Assembly (NCBI GenBank): GCA_947504185.1
Contig: CANNGJ010000002.1
Span: 124,001-188,000, forward strand
DNA length: 64,000 bases
Direction of reading: 5' to 3'
DNA from: an uncultured Tenacibaculum sp.
GTDB taxonomy: Bacteria > Bacteroidota > Bacteroidia > Flavobacteriales > Flavobacteriaceae
The notes below the pieces were generated by a model, which searched no databases, was not told the origin of the DNA, and saw only the letters and a list, made by a program, of their open reading frames with translations. The translations under genes were made by a program, and so were the position numbers. Shown here in pieces: positions 53,643 through 62,426 of the stretch; within the stretch, counting starts at the first letter, position 1, and each line of letters starts with the position of its first letter.

Positions 53643-56600
53643 ATGAAAGATTTTAACTACAAAAAATGGAATACAATTTTAGGATGGTTTTCATTTGCCG
53701 TGGCATTAATTACATATACATTAACTCTCGAACCTACTGTTAGTTCTTGGGATTGTGGAGAATACATCTCAACAGCTGTTAAATTAGAAGTAGGCCACCC
53801 TCCTGGTGCGCCCTTATTTCAAATGCTTGGGGCTTTCTTTGCTATGTTTAGCAACGATCCAAGTCAGTGGGCTATGATGGTAAATTTCATGTCTGGTTTA
53901 GCTAGTGCGTTTACAATTCTATTCATGTTTTGGACCATTACCAGTTTAGCTAAAAAAATGGCTATTAAAAATGGTAAATTTAGCAACGGTGAACAAATTG
54001 CAGTTCTAGGTAGTGGTTTAGTAGGTGCTTTAGCCTATACTTTTTCTGATAGTTTTTGGTTTAGTGCTGTAGAAGGTGAGGTATACGCAATGTCTTCTTT
54101 TTTAATGGCGCTTTTATTTTGGCTAGGATTAAGATGGGAATCTGAAATAAATACCCCTAGAGGTAATAAATGGTTAGTTTTAATCAGTTTTGTCGTAGGT
54201 TTATCTTTTGGTGTGCACATTTTATCATTATTAGTAATTCCATCAATTGTACTTTTATACTTTTTCAAAACATATAAAGACATCAATATAAAAACAACAG
54301 CAATTGCTACTTTAATTTCAATATTTATTTTAGCCTTTGTTTTTAAATTTTTATTTCCTTTTACATTAAAATTCTTTAGTGTTTCTGAGTTGTTTTTTAT
54401 CAACCAAATCGGATTACCTTATAATTCTGGAACAATCATCGCTGGATTAGTTTTAATTGCTTTATTTTATTTTGGCTTAAACTATACTCGTAAAAAAGGT
54501 TTAGTTACTGCTAATACATTAGTCTTATCAGTATTATTTATTATGATTGGGTTTTCATCATGGTTAATGTTGCCAATTCGCGCAAATGCAGATACTGTGA
54601 TTAACGAAAACAATCCATCTAGTGCACGTGAATTATTAGCTTATTACAATCGTGAGCAATATGGTGACGCGAATGTTTTTTACGACAAATACTATTCTGT
54701 TGCTTACGACAGAGAGCAAGATGCTAGTCAGCCGTATAAAGATGATAAACCTAAATACGAAAAAAAGGATGGTAAATATATTATTGTAAATAAATACCAA
54801 AATGTAATTCCTAATTATTCGAGTAAACACAAAGGGTTCATTCCTAGAATGGTTGATCCTGGTTCAGAAAAAAATTACAAACAAATAGCAGGAATTCCTG
54901 CACGAAGTAAAAGGCGTCCTACTTTTTTAGAAAACATGAGATTCATGATTGATTATCAATTTGGATATATGTATGGACGTTATTTTATGTGGAACTTTGC
55001 TGGAAGGCAAAACGATATTCAAGGGCATTTAGATGTTGAAAATGGCAATTGGTTAAGTGGTATTAATTTTATTGATGAAATGCGTTTAGGCTCGCAACAA
55101 AGCTTACCTGATGATATCAAAAACAATAAAGGACGTAATAAGTATTACTTCTTGCCTTTAATTCTAGGATTGATTGGTTTGTTTTATCAAATTAAAAAAG
55201 ACAAGAAAAACCTATATACTTTGGCGTTATTCTTTGCTTTTACTGGTTTTGCAATTATTTTTTACACCAATCCAAAGCCATTTGAACCTCGTGAACGTGA
55301 TTATGCTGTGGTAGGTTCATTTTATGTATTTGCAATTTGGATAGGTTTTGGAGTACTTGCTTTATACGATTACCTTAAAAAATATGCTAATAAACGAACA
55401 GTTGCTATAGCAGTATCAGTAGTTTCTCTAATAGTAGTTCCTGTATTAATGGGGGCACAAAATTGGGATGACCATGATAGAGGTGATCGTTATTTAGCAC
55501 AATTAAATGCTCAAACTTATTTAGAAAGTTGTGACCCGAATGCAATTATTTTCACCATTGGAGATAACGATACTTTTCCGCTTTGGTATATGCAACAAGT
55601 TGAAGGAATTAGACAAGACATTAAAATTGTAAATACTAGTCTTTTTCAAACAGATTGGTATATCGATCAAATGAAAAAGAAAACCTATGATGCTGATCCT
55701 ATTCCGTCTAAATTAACACACGACCAATATAAATACGGAACATTAGATGTTGCTTATTTTTATCCGCTACCTCAATTAAAAGACTCAATTCTTCCTATCA
55801 AAGATTTTATGCGTTGGATAGAAAGTGATAATGAAGCCACTTATATCCCTGTTACTGAAGAAGCAAGTGAGAAATTTTATCCTACTAACAGAATCCGTAT
55901 ACCGGTTAATAAAGCCAATGTTTTAAAAACTGGTTTAGTAGCACAAAAAGATGCTGATAAAATTTTACCCTTTATTGATATTACTGTTGGTGAAGTGCTA
56001 TCTAAAAATAGAATTTTAATGCTCGACATTTTAAATAATTTCGATTGGAAACGCCCTCTATATTTTACAGGTGGTGCAAATGCTGATGAAGAATACATCT
56101 GGTTAAAAGATTATTTACAATTAGACGGAATGTCATACAAATTAGTCCCTATAAAAACATCAAACGAAGGAAAATCTATGTTTGATATGGGACGTATCGA
56201 TCCTGAAAAAATGTATGAAAACGTTAAAAAATGGGATTGGAAAACCATCAATAACGGTGAGATTTATTTAGATGAACAAAGTAAACGTAATGCTATATCT
56301 ATCCGTAACAATTTAATGCGTCTATCTGAAGAGTTCATGAAAAAAGGAGACTCAATTAATGCTAAAGATGTACTAGATTTATCGCTATACAAAATGCCTA
56401 TTAAAGATTTTGATCATTATAGTATTTCTTTAGGGTATCCTGAACTGTATTATCGTATGGGTGATATTGAAAAAGCTCGTGAAACTGCCGAAACTCTTGC
56501 TGATATTTTCCAACAAAAACTGAAATATTACAGTACATTTAAAGATGAAAATCTTGATTTAATTCTAGACAATTTAGAAACAAACTTATATATGTATCAA

Positions 56601-56753
56601 AATGTTATTCAACAAATAACAAAATACGATACCGATATGGAGTATGGTAAAAAAGCCTTCGAACAATATATAGCGCATGCTCGTTTATTCAAACATTTAA
56701 TGCCAGAGGAAGAAGAACCTATTACTCAAGAACTAGACACTATAAAACCTTAA
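53643..56753 (+). CDS. DUF2723 large membrane protein (O-mannosyltransferase-like)
   Basis: This 1036-residue protein has an N-terminal membrane part with about ten or more helices (residues 14-560) and a large soluble C-terminal part (about 590-1036). It matches DUF2723, a Bacteroidota family in the GT-C fold. The conserved segment SWDCGEYISTAVKLEVGHPP (about residues 36-55) and FEPRERDYAVVGSF are typical. Some family members glycosylate proteins (O-mannosyltransferase-like), so a glycosyltransferase role is likely but not proven. It is followed 5 nt later by a polysaccharide deacetylase gene. Confidence 0.88.
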   Translation: MKDFNYKKWNTILGWFSFAVALITYTLTLEPTVSSWDCGEYISTAVKLEVGHPPGAPLFQMLGAFFAMFSNDPSQWAMMVNFMSGLASAFTILFMFWTITSLAKKMAIKNGKFSNGEQIAVLGSGLVGALAYTFSDSFWFSAVEGEVYAMSSFLMALLFWLGLRWESEINTPRGNKWLVLISFVVGLSFGVHILSLLVIPSIVLLYFFKTYKDINIKTTAIATLISIFILAFVFKFLFPFTLKFFSVSELFFINQIGLPYNSGTIIAGLVLIALFYFGLNYTRKKGLVTANTLVLSVLFIMIGFSSWLMLPIRANADTVINENNPSSARELLAYYNREQYGDANVFYDKYYSVAYDREQDASQPYKDDKPKYEKKDGKYIIVNKYQNVIPNYSSKHKGFIPRMVDPGSEKNYKQIAGIPARSKRRPTFLENMRFMIDYQFGYMYGRYFMWNFAGRQNDIQGHLDVENGNWLSGINFIDEMRLGSQQSLPDDIKNNKGRNKYYFLPLILGLIGLFYQIKKDKKNLYTLALFFAFTGFAIIFYTNPKPFEPRERDYAVVGSFYVFAIWIGFGVLALYDYLKKYANKRTVAIAVSVVSLIVVPVLMGAQNWDDHDRGDRYLAQLNAQTYLESCDPNAIIFTIGDNDTFPLWYMQQVEGIRQDIKIVNTSLFQTDWYIDQMKKKTYDADPIPSKLTHDQYKYGTLDVAYFYPLPQLKDSILPIKDFMRWIESDNEATYIPVTEEASEKFYPTNRIRIPVNKANVLKTGLVAQKDADKILPFIDITVGEVLSKNRILMLDILNNFDWKRPLYFTGGANADEEYIWLKDYLQLDGMSYKLVPIKTSNEGKSMFDMGRIDPEKMYENVKKWDWKTINNGEIYLDEQSKRNAISIRNNLMRLSEEFMKKGDSINAKDVLDLSLYKMPIKDFDHYSISLGYPELYYRMGDIEKARETAETLADIFQQKLKYYSTFKDENLDLILDNLETNLYMYQNVIQQITKYDTDMEYGKKAFEQYIAHARLFKHLMPEEEEPITQELDTIKP

Positions 56754-56758
56754 ACTAA

Positions 56759-57412
56759 ATGAGGTTTTATTTTATCAAAACACCACGTATACTTAAACAG
56801 ATATTATCTAGGTATACGTGGTGTTTTGGTTCTGATAAAAAAGAAATTTACTTAACTTTTGATGACGGACCAGTGCCTGAAGTTACAGAGTTTGTTTTAG
56901 ACCAGTTGAAGAAATACAATGCCAAAGCTACTTTTTTCTGTATTGGAGATAACATAAAAAAGCACTCGAGTATATTCTGCCAAATTATAAATGAAGGGCA
57001 TTCAGTAGGAAATCACACATTTAATCATTTAAACGGCTGGAAAACTAACAACGATAGTTATATTGAAAACATCGAGTTATGTGAAAGTATCATTTCAAAT
57101 AAATCTGAAATATCAAGTAATTTAAATCTTTCAAAATTATTTAGACCTCCTTATGGAAAACTGAAGAAAAGTCAATCAAAGCAACTTATTAAAAAAGGGT
57201 ATAAGATAATTATGTGGGATGTGTTGTCAGCTGATTTTGACACATCAATTACGAAAGAAAAGTGTTTAAAAAACGTTTTAGAAAACACAAAAAACAGAAG
57301 TATTATTGTATTTCACGACAGTATAAAAGCTAGCGAAAAACTATACTATATACTCCCAAAAGTTTTAGAAGAATTTACAAAGAAAGGATATACGTTTAAA
57401 GCTATTTCTTAA
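56759..57412 (+). CDS. Polysaccharide deacetylase, NodB domain
   Basis: This 217-residue protein has a NodB deacetylase domain: YLTFDDGPVPEVT (catalytic Asp and metal Asp), GNHTFNH (His pair) and FRPPYGKLKKSQ. The domain removes N-acetyl groups from glycans such as peptidoglycan. There is no clear signal peptide, so its compartment is unclear. It follows the DUF2723 gene by 5 nt, which suggests a joint role in cell-surface glycans. It overlaps the convergent thioredoxin-like gene by 4 bases. Confidence 0.88.
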   Translation: MRFYFIKTPRILKQILSRYTWCFGSDKKEIYLTFDDGPVPEVTEFVLDQLKKYNAKATFFCIGDNIKKHSSIFCQIINEGHSVGNHTFNHLNGWKTNNDSYIENIELCESIISNKSEISSNLNLSKLFRPPYGKLKKSQSKQLIKKGYKIIMWDVLSADFDTSITKEKCLKNVLENTKNRSIIVFHDSIKASEKLYYILPKVLEEFTKKGYTFKAIS

Positions 57413-57702
57413 ACGTACTGTTGAACTAAGCCAATTAAAGTATTTGCATCCTGTTCACCAGTTTGTCTCCACTTCATCTCTCCTTCTTTATAAATCATAA
57501 AAGTTGGATTACCTTTTACACGTAAAGCTTCAGCAAGAATTTCATTCTTTTTAATATCGATCTTAATAACTTTTGCTTTATCACCTAAAGCAGCAGCAAC
57601 ATCACGAAGTGTATCTAAACTAGGTTCAAACTCACTCCAATCTGTGTAAAAATCAATTAAAACTGGTTTGTTTACACTTATTATTTCACCAAACTTTGTC
57701 AT
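57409..57702 (-). CDS. Thioredoxin-like protein without the active-site cysteines
   Basis: This 97-residue protein has a thioredoxin fold, with VLIDFYTDW (residues 14-22) at the usual place and GNPTFMIYKEGE with the cis-Pro. The WCGPC motif is replaced by WSEFEP, so both active-site Cys are lost and no redox role is possible. The start at 57702 is supported by the -7 element at 57733-57740, which covers the alternative ATG at 57735. It may be a chaperone or a partner-binding protein. Confidence 0.85.
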   Translation of the reverse strand: MTKFGEIISVNKPVLIDFYTDWSEFEPSLDTLRDVAAALGDKAKVIKIDIKKNEILAEALRVKGNPTFMIYKEGEMKWRQTGEQDANTLIGLVQQYV

Positions 57703-57732
57703 TTTAAATAAAGTTTTATATAAAAATTTATG

Positions 57733-57740
57733 CAAAAATA
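57733..57740 (-). promoter_or_regulatory. -7 promoter element for the thioredoxin-like gene
   Basis: The minus strand reads TATTTTTG, an exact match 30 nt before the ATG. Confidence 0.6.
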
Positions 57741-57788
57741 CTGCTTTTTTTTAAAATAGATATTAACATCTGTTTAAAATGCAGTAAA

Positions 57789-59012
57789 TCAGGCTTTTTT
57801 AAGCTCAATTACTGTGATTTCTGGCCAAATACCAACTCTACCTGGAAATGCATGAAAACCAAAACCTCTATTTACATTTATATACCTACCAAACTCTTCA
57901 TACAAACCAGCCCATTGCTTATAAACATACTTAGCTGGACTCCATTTTATAATTCCAGGAATTTCTATTCCAAACTGCAAACCATGTGTATGCCCACTTA
58001 AGGTTAGTTGATAATTGAAATCGTCTTTTTTTACTTTATATTCCCAATGGCTTGGATCATGACTCATTAACACCTTAAAATCTTCTTTTTGCACTCCTTT
58101 ACTTGCCTTTTCAAGATCTCCTGCTTGGTTAAAACCTTTACCCCAGTTCTCTACTCCTACTAAAGCAATTTTTTGCCCGTCTTTTTCTATATATCGGTTT
58201 TCATTTAACAATAAATCAAATCCGATTTTAGGATGAATTTCTTTTACTGCTTCAAAGTTTGCCTCTTTTGCCTCTTCACTTTTCCATTTCGAATAATCAC
58301 CATAATCATGATTTCCGAGAATAGAATACTTACCAACTGGTGCCTTTAATTGTGAAAACATCGGAATCCATTCATCCATTTCTTTGGCGAAATTATTTAC
58401 AATATCACCCGTAAATAAAATCACATCAGATTTTTGTTCGTTTATTAAATCAACTCCATATTGTATTTCTTCTTTATCAGTAAAACTTCCAGAATGTATG
58501 TCTGTTATTTGAGTAATCGTAAAACCATCAAAAGCTTCTGGTAAATCATCAAATTCTAACTGATACTTTAAAACCTTGTAATTATACTTTCCTTTAAAAA
58601 TACCATATAACAAGCTCGCAAATGGTATTGCTGCAATCCCTAGAGCCAGTTTTGCAATAAAAGTTCTTCTCCCTGCTAAAGCTTTAGTTTCATTCGATGA
58701 GAAATAAGAAATTCCTTTTTGAATCCACCTTACCAAATCTTCTCCAAACATGAATAATAAAATAATCAACTTAGGTATTAGCACTAATAAAAGCATTCCG
58801 AACGCCCATTGGAATTGTGTTGTTTGTCCCGAACTTCTATCAGATGAAAACACTACATAAAAAAAGTTTGCATAGGCCAAAACCCCCACAAACAACCATC
58901 CGTAACGAATAAATTTATTTTTAGTTACTGTTTTTATAGCTTGAAAAGCATAGGCTTCGAATACAAGAATAAGTAGTGAAATAATGATAATTGTAATCAA
59001 CCAACGAGACAT
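57789..59012 (-). CDS. Membrane metallophosphoesterase
   Basis: This 407-residue protein has three or four N-terminal helices (about residues 5-130) and a C-terminal calcineurin-like domain. The metal-binding motifs are visible: TDIHSGSF, FTGDIVNN, GNHDYGD, MSHDPSHW and SGHTHGLQFG. Relatives such as YkuE/YaeI act on lipids or nucleotides; the substrate is unknown. It is monocistronic, divergent from polA, with a -7 element 23 nt upstream. Confidence 0.9.
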   Translation of the reverse strand: MSRWLITIIIISLLILVFEAYAFQAIKTVTKNKFIRYGWLFVGVLAYANFFYVVFSSDRSSGQTTQFQWAFGMLLLVLIPKLIILLFMFGEDLVRWIQKGISYFSSNETKALAGRRTFIAKLALGIAAIPFASLLYGIFKGKYNYKVLKYQLEFDDLPEAFDGFTITQITDIHSGSFTDKEEIQYGVDLINEQKSDVILFTGDIVNNFAKEMDEWIPMFSQLKAPVGKYSILGNHDYGDYSKWKSEEAKEANFEAVKEIHPKIGFDLLLNENRYIEKDGQKIALVGVENWGKGFNQAGDLEKASKGVQKEDFKVLMSHDPSHWEYKVKKDDFNYQLTLSGHTHGLQFGIEIPGIIKWSPAKYVYKQWAGLYEEFGRYINVNRGFGFHAFPGRVGIWPEITVIELKKA

Positions 59013-59035
59013 ATTTTATCTTTTTAAAAGTCGAG

Positions 59036-59043
59036 CAAAGATA
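59036..59043 (-). promoter_or_regulatory. -7 promoter element for the metallophosphoesterase gene
   Basis: The minus strand reads TATCTTTG, an exact match, with a TTTG 16 nt upstream of it. Confidence 0.6.
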
Positions 59044-59186
59044 GTATGATTCTTAAAATCAAATTTTTAACATCTTGTTAAAGTTTCGTAGCTTTACCTG
59101 CGAAGTTCGCGGCAACAATTTTTATAGATTCATTTATGTAACCAAATCTATATCAATAATTTATTTCAACAGGCTTAACATTTACA

Positions 59187-62024
59187 ATGGCAAATCAAAA
59201 ACGATTATTTTTATTAGATGCTTTTGCATTAATTTTTAGAGGATACTACGCTTTTATAAAGAACCCAAGAATTAACTCTAAAGGAATGGATGTTTCTGCC
59301 ATTTTAGGGTTTACCAACTCTTTATTAGATGTTATTAAACGTGAAAAACCAGACCATATAGCTGTTTGTTTTGATCGTGGTGGAAGTGTAGCAAGAACAG
59401 AATCTTTTCCTGAATATAAAGCCAATAGGCAAGAAACACCAGAAGCTATTAAAATTGCGGTTCCGTATATCGAACAGATTTTAAAAGCAATGAATATTCC
59501 TGCCGTTATTAAAGAAGGTTATGAAGCTGATGATATTATCGGAACTTTGGCTAAAAAAGCTGAAAAGGAAGGTTATCAAACCTTTATGGTTACTCCTGAT
59601 AAAGATTTTGCACAACTAGTTTCCGAAAATATTTTCATGTACCGTCCACGTTTTGGTGGTGGTTACGAAACTTGGGGAATACCAGAAGTACAAGAAAAAT
59701 TTGGCGTTGAAAGACCTGAGCAGGTGATCGACTTTTTAGGAATGATGGGAGATTCTGTAGATAATATTCCTGGATTACCTGGCGTTGGAGAAAAAACTGC
59801 TAAAAAATTCTTGGCCACCTATGGCTCTATGGAGAATTTATTAGCAAATACAGCCGACTTAAAAGGAAAAATGAAAGAGAAAGTAGAAGCTAACGGAGAG
59901 CTAGGTTTACTTTCTAAAGAACTAGCAACAATTATGCTAGATGTTCCTGTTGATTTTCATGAAGAAGATTTTGAATTTTCACAACCAGATATGTCCGCCA
60001 TTACAGCTCTTTTTAATGAATTAGAATTTAGAAGACTTGCCGAGAATTTAGCAAAAACATACGCTACTCCAGACGTTACTGAAAACAATACTGAGGCAAC
60101 TGTAAAAACTACATCAAAAAAACAGGTTCCTAAAGCCAATGATGGTCAGTTTGATTTATTTGCTGCTCCTGGTGGTGGAAATACATCCGAAGAAACCAAC
60201 ATAAACGGATATAAAACCATAAATAATACCAATCATTTTTATCAACACATAAATACTCCTTTATCGAGAAAATTATTGTTACAAAAATTGATGCAACAAA
60301 AATCAGTTTGTTTTGACACAGAAACAACAGGTTTAAAAGCTTTAGAAGTTGAATTAATCGGAATTGCTTTTTCTTGGGAAGTAGGTAAAGGATATTATGT
60401 TTCGTTTCCAGAAAACCAAGATGAAACAGCAACTATTTTAGAAGAGTTTCGAATGTTTTTTGAATCTCATGAGATTGAGAAAATTGGACATAATTTAAAA
60501 TACGATATCAAAATATTATCAAACTACAATATACCTGTAAAAGGAAAGTTGTTTGATACTATGATTGCACATTATCTAATCAATCCTGATATGCGTCATA
60601 ATATGGATGTACTTTCTGAAACCTATTTGAATTACCAACCAGTTTCTATTATTGAATTGATCGGTAAAAAAGGAAAAAATCAACTTTCTATGCGACAAGT
60701 TGAACTTTCTAAACAAAGTGAATATGCGGTTGAAGATGCAGATATTACTTATCAGCTAAAAGAACATTTTTCTAAAGAATTAGATAGTGGAAATGTTACC
60801 AAGTTGTTTAATGATGTTGAAACACCTTTAGTATCAGTTTTAACAGCTATGGAAATAGAAGGAATCAACTTAGATGTTGAGTTTTTAAAATCACTTTCTG
60901 TTGATTTAACTAACGACATTACTCGTTTAGAAAAGAATATTTACGAACAAGCAGGAGAAGAATTTAATATTGCTTCTCCAAAACAGTTAGGAATCGTGTT
61001 GTTTGAAAACATGAAGCTGGTTGAGAAACCTAAGAAAACAAAAACAGGACAGTATTCAACTGCCGAAGATATTCTTTCGTACTTAGCAAAAGATCATGAA
61101 ATTATTGCTGATGTATTGGAATTTCGTCAATATAAAAAATTACAAAGCACTTATGTTGATGCTTTACCAAATGAAGTAAATCCGAAAACTGGAAGAGTTC
61201 ATACCGTATATGCACAAGCAGTTGCTGCAACAGGTCGTTTAAGCTCTAATAATCCGAATTTACAGAACATTCCTATTCGTACAAAACGTGGGCAGGAAGT
61301 GCGTAAAGCATTTATTCCAAGAGATGAAAATCATGTGTTATTAGCTGCCGATTATTCTCAGATAGAATTAAGGATTATTGCTGCTTTAAGTGAGGAGGAA
61401 ACCATGATTAAGGCTTTCCAAAACGGAGAAGATATTCATGCTTCTACCGCCGCAAAAGTATTTAATGTTCCTCTTGATGAAGTTACTCGCGAACAACGTA
61501 GCAATGCTAAAACGGTAAACTTTGGTATTGTGTATGGAGTTTCTGCTTTTGGCTTAAGTAATCAAACAGATTTATCTCGTAAAGAAGCTAAAGAATTGAT
61601 CGATACATATTACGAAACCTATCCAAAACTGAAAAACTATATGACTGGTCAAGTTGATTTTGCGCGTGATAATGGATATGTAGAAACAGTTTTAGGGCGC
61701 CGTAGATATTTAAAAGATATTAATTCTCGTAATGCTATTGTTCGTGGTGCTGCAGAACGAAATGCTGTAAATGCACCAATTCAAGGTTCTGCTGCTGATA
61801 TTATTAAGCTCGCAATGATTAACATTTATAATCGATTTGAAAAAGAAAATTTCAAATCGAAAATGTTATTACAAGTACATGATGAATTGGTTTTTGACGC
61901 TCATAAAGATGAGTTAGATATCGTTAAACCAATTATTAAAGAAGAAATGGAAAATGCTTTTAAAATGAGCGTTCCGTTAGATGTAGAAGTTGGCTTAGGT
62001 GAAAATTGGTTAGAGGCACATTAA
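59187..62024 (+). CDS. polA: DNA polymerase I
   Basis: This 945-residue enzyme fills gaps and removes RNA primers. The 5'-3' exonuclease domain (about 1-290) has FLLDAFALIFRGYYAF and the GYEADDIIGT metal site. The 3'-5' proofreading domain has intact D375 and E377 in CFDTETTGL. The polymerase domain has motif A DYSQIELR (about 721), motif B RSNAKTVNFGIVYG (about 770) and motif C HDELVF (about 897). All three domains look functional. It is followed 3 nt later by a hypothetical gene. Confidence 0.97.
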   Translation: MANQKRLFLLDAFALIFRGYYAFIKNPRINSKGMDVSAILGFTNSLLDVIKREKPDHIAVCFDRGGSVARTESFPEYKANRQETPEAIKIAVPYIEQILKAMNIPAVIKEGYEADDIIGTLAKKAEKEGYQTFMVTPDKDFAQLVSENIFMYRPRFGGGYETWGIPEVQEKFGVERPEQVIDFLGMMGDSVDNIPGLPGVGEKTAKKFLATYGSMENLLANTADLKGKMKEKVEANGELGLLSKELATIMLDVPVDFHEEDFEFSQPDMSAITALFNELEFRRLAENLAKTYATPDVTENNTEATVKTTSKKQVPKANDGQFDLFAAPGGGNTSEETNINGYKTINNTNHFYQHINTPLSRKLLLQKLMQQKSVCFDTETTGLKALEVELIGIAFSWEVGKGYYVSFPENQDETATILEEFRMFFESHEIEKIGHNLKYDIKILSNYNIPVKGKLFDTMIAHYLINPDMRHNMDVLSETYLNYQPVSIIELIGKKGKNQLSMRQVELSKQSEYAVEDADITYQLKEHFSKELDSGNVTKLFNDVETPLVSVLTAMEIEGINLDVEFLKSLSVDLTNDITRLEKNIYEQAGEEFNIASPKQLGIVLFENMKLVEKPKKTKTGQYSTAEDILSYLAKDHEIIADVLEFRQYKKLQSTYVDALPNEVNPKTGRVHTVYAQAVAATGRLSSNNPNLQNIPIRTKRGQEVRKAFIPRDENHVLLAADYSQIELRIIAALSEEETMIKAFQNGEDIHASTAAKVFNVPLDEVTREQRSNAKTVNFGIVYGVSAFGLSNQTDLSRKEAKELIDTYYETYPKLKNYMTGQVDFARDNGYVETVLGRRRYLKDINSRNAIVRGAAERNAVNAPIQGSAADIIKLAMINIYNRFEKENFKSKMLLQVHDELVFDAHKDELDIVKPIIKEEMENAFKMSVPLDVEVGLGENWLEAH

Positions 62025-62027
62025 AAA

Positions 62028-62408
62028 ATGGAATTAGATTATATAGAAGATGTAAACGGACTTGATGAAAACGTTGTCCGTTTATATAATTTTAATAAAG
62101 CTGAAGCTATTAAATTTAAGGAATTAATTGAAGATGTTATTATTAACAAAAAACAACGGTTAGACTTATCTCAAATTGATTTTATTCAACCTCGAAATTG
62201 TAACTTAATTCTAGGTTTATTTAAATCTGACGAAGGAATACTAAGCGAAGACAATCAAACTTTTTATTGCATTTTAACATTAAGAGGTTTTATAAATATG
62301 GTGAATCTTATTGAACCTTTTTGTAAAAAAGAATCCAGAGGTTTTCAGTATTTATATGATATCGATAACCCTACTGATTTTTTGTTTTCTCCTTCAGCTA
62401 CTTGGTGA
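62028..62408 (+). CDS. Hypothetical protein, co-transcribed with polA
   Basis: This 126-residue soluble protein begins MELDYIEDVNGLDENVVRLY and has no membrane part or signal. I do not recognise its family. The pattern FKELIEDVIINKKQRLDLSQ and then FIQPRNCNLILGL suggests an alpha/beta fold. The coupling with polA (3-nt gap) suggests conserved co-expression but tells nothing of function. Confidence 0.65.
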   Translation: MELDYIEDVNGLDENVVRLYNFNKAEAIKFKELIEDVIINKKQRLDLSQIDFIQPRNCNLILGLFKSDEGILSEDNQTFYCILTLRGFINMVNLIEPFCKKESRGFQYLYDIDNPTDFLFSPSATW

Positions 62409-62426
62409 AAGGCCTTTTGATAAAAA

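Noticed and set aside
60130..60432. 100-codon antisense frame in polA
   Set aside because: It is a shadow of the polA reading frame with no start signals.
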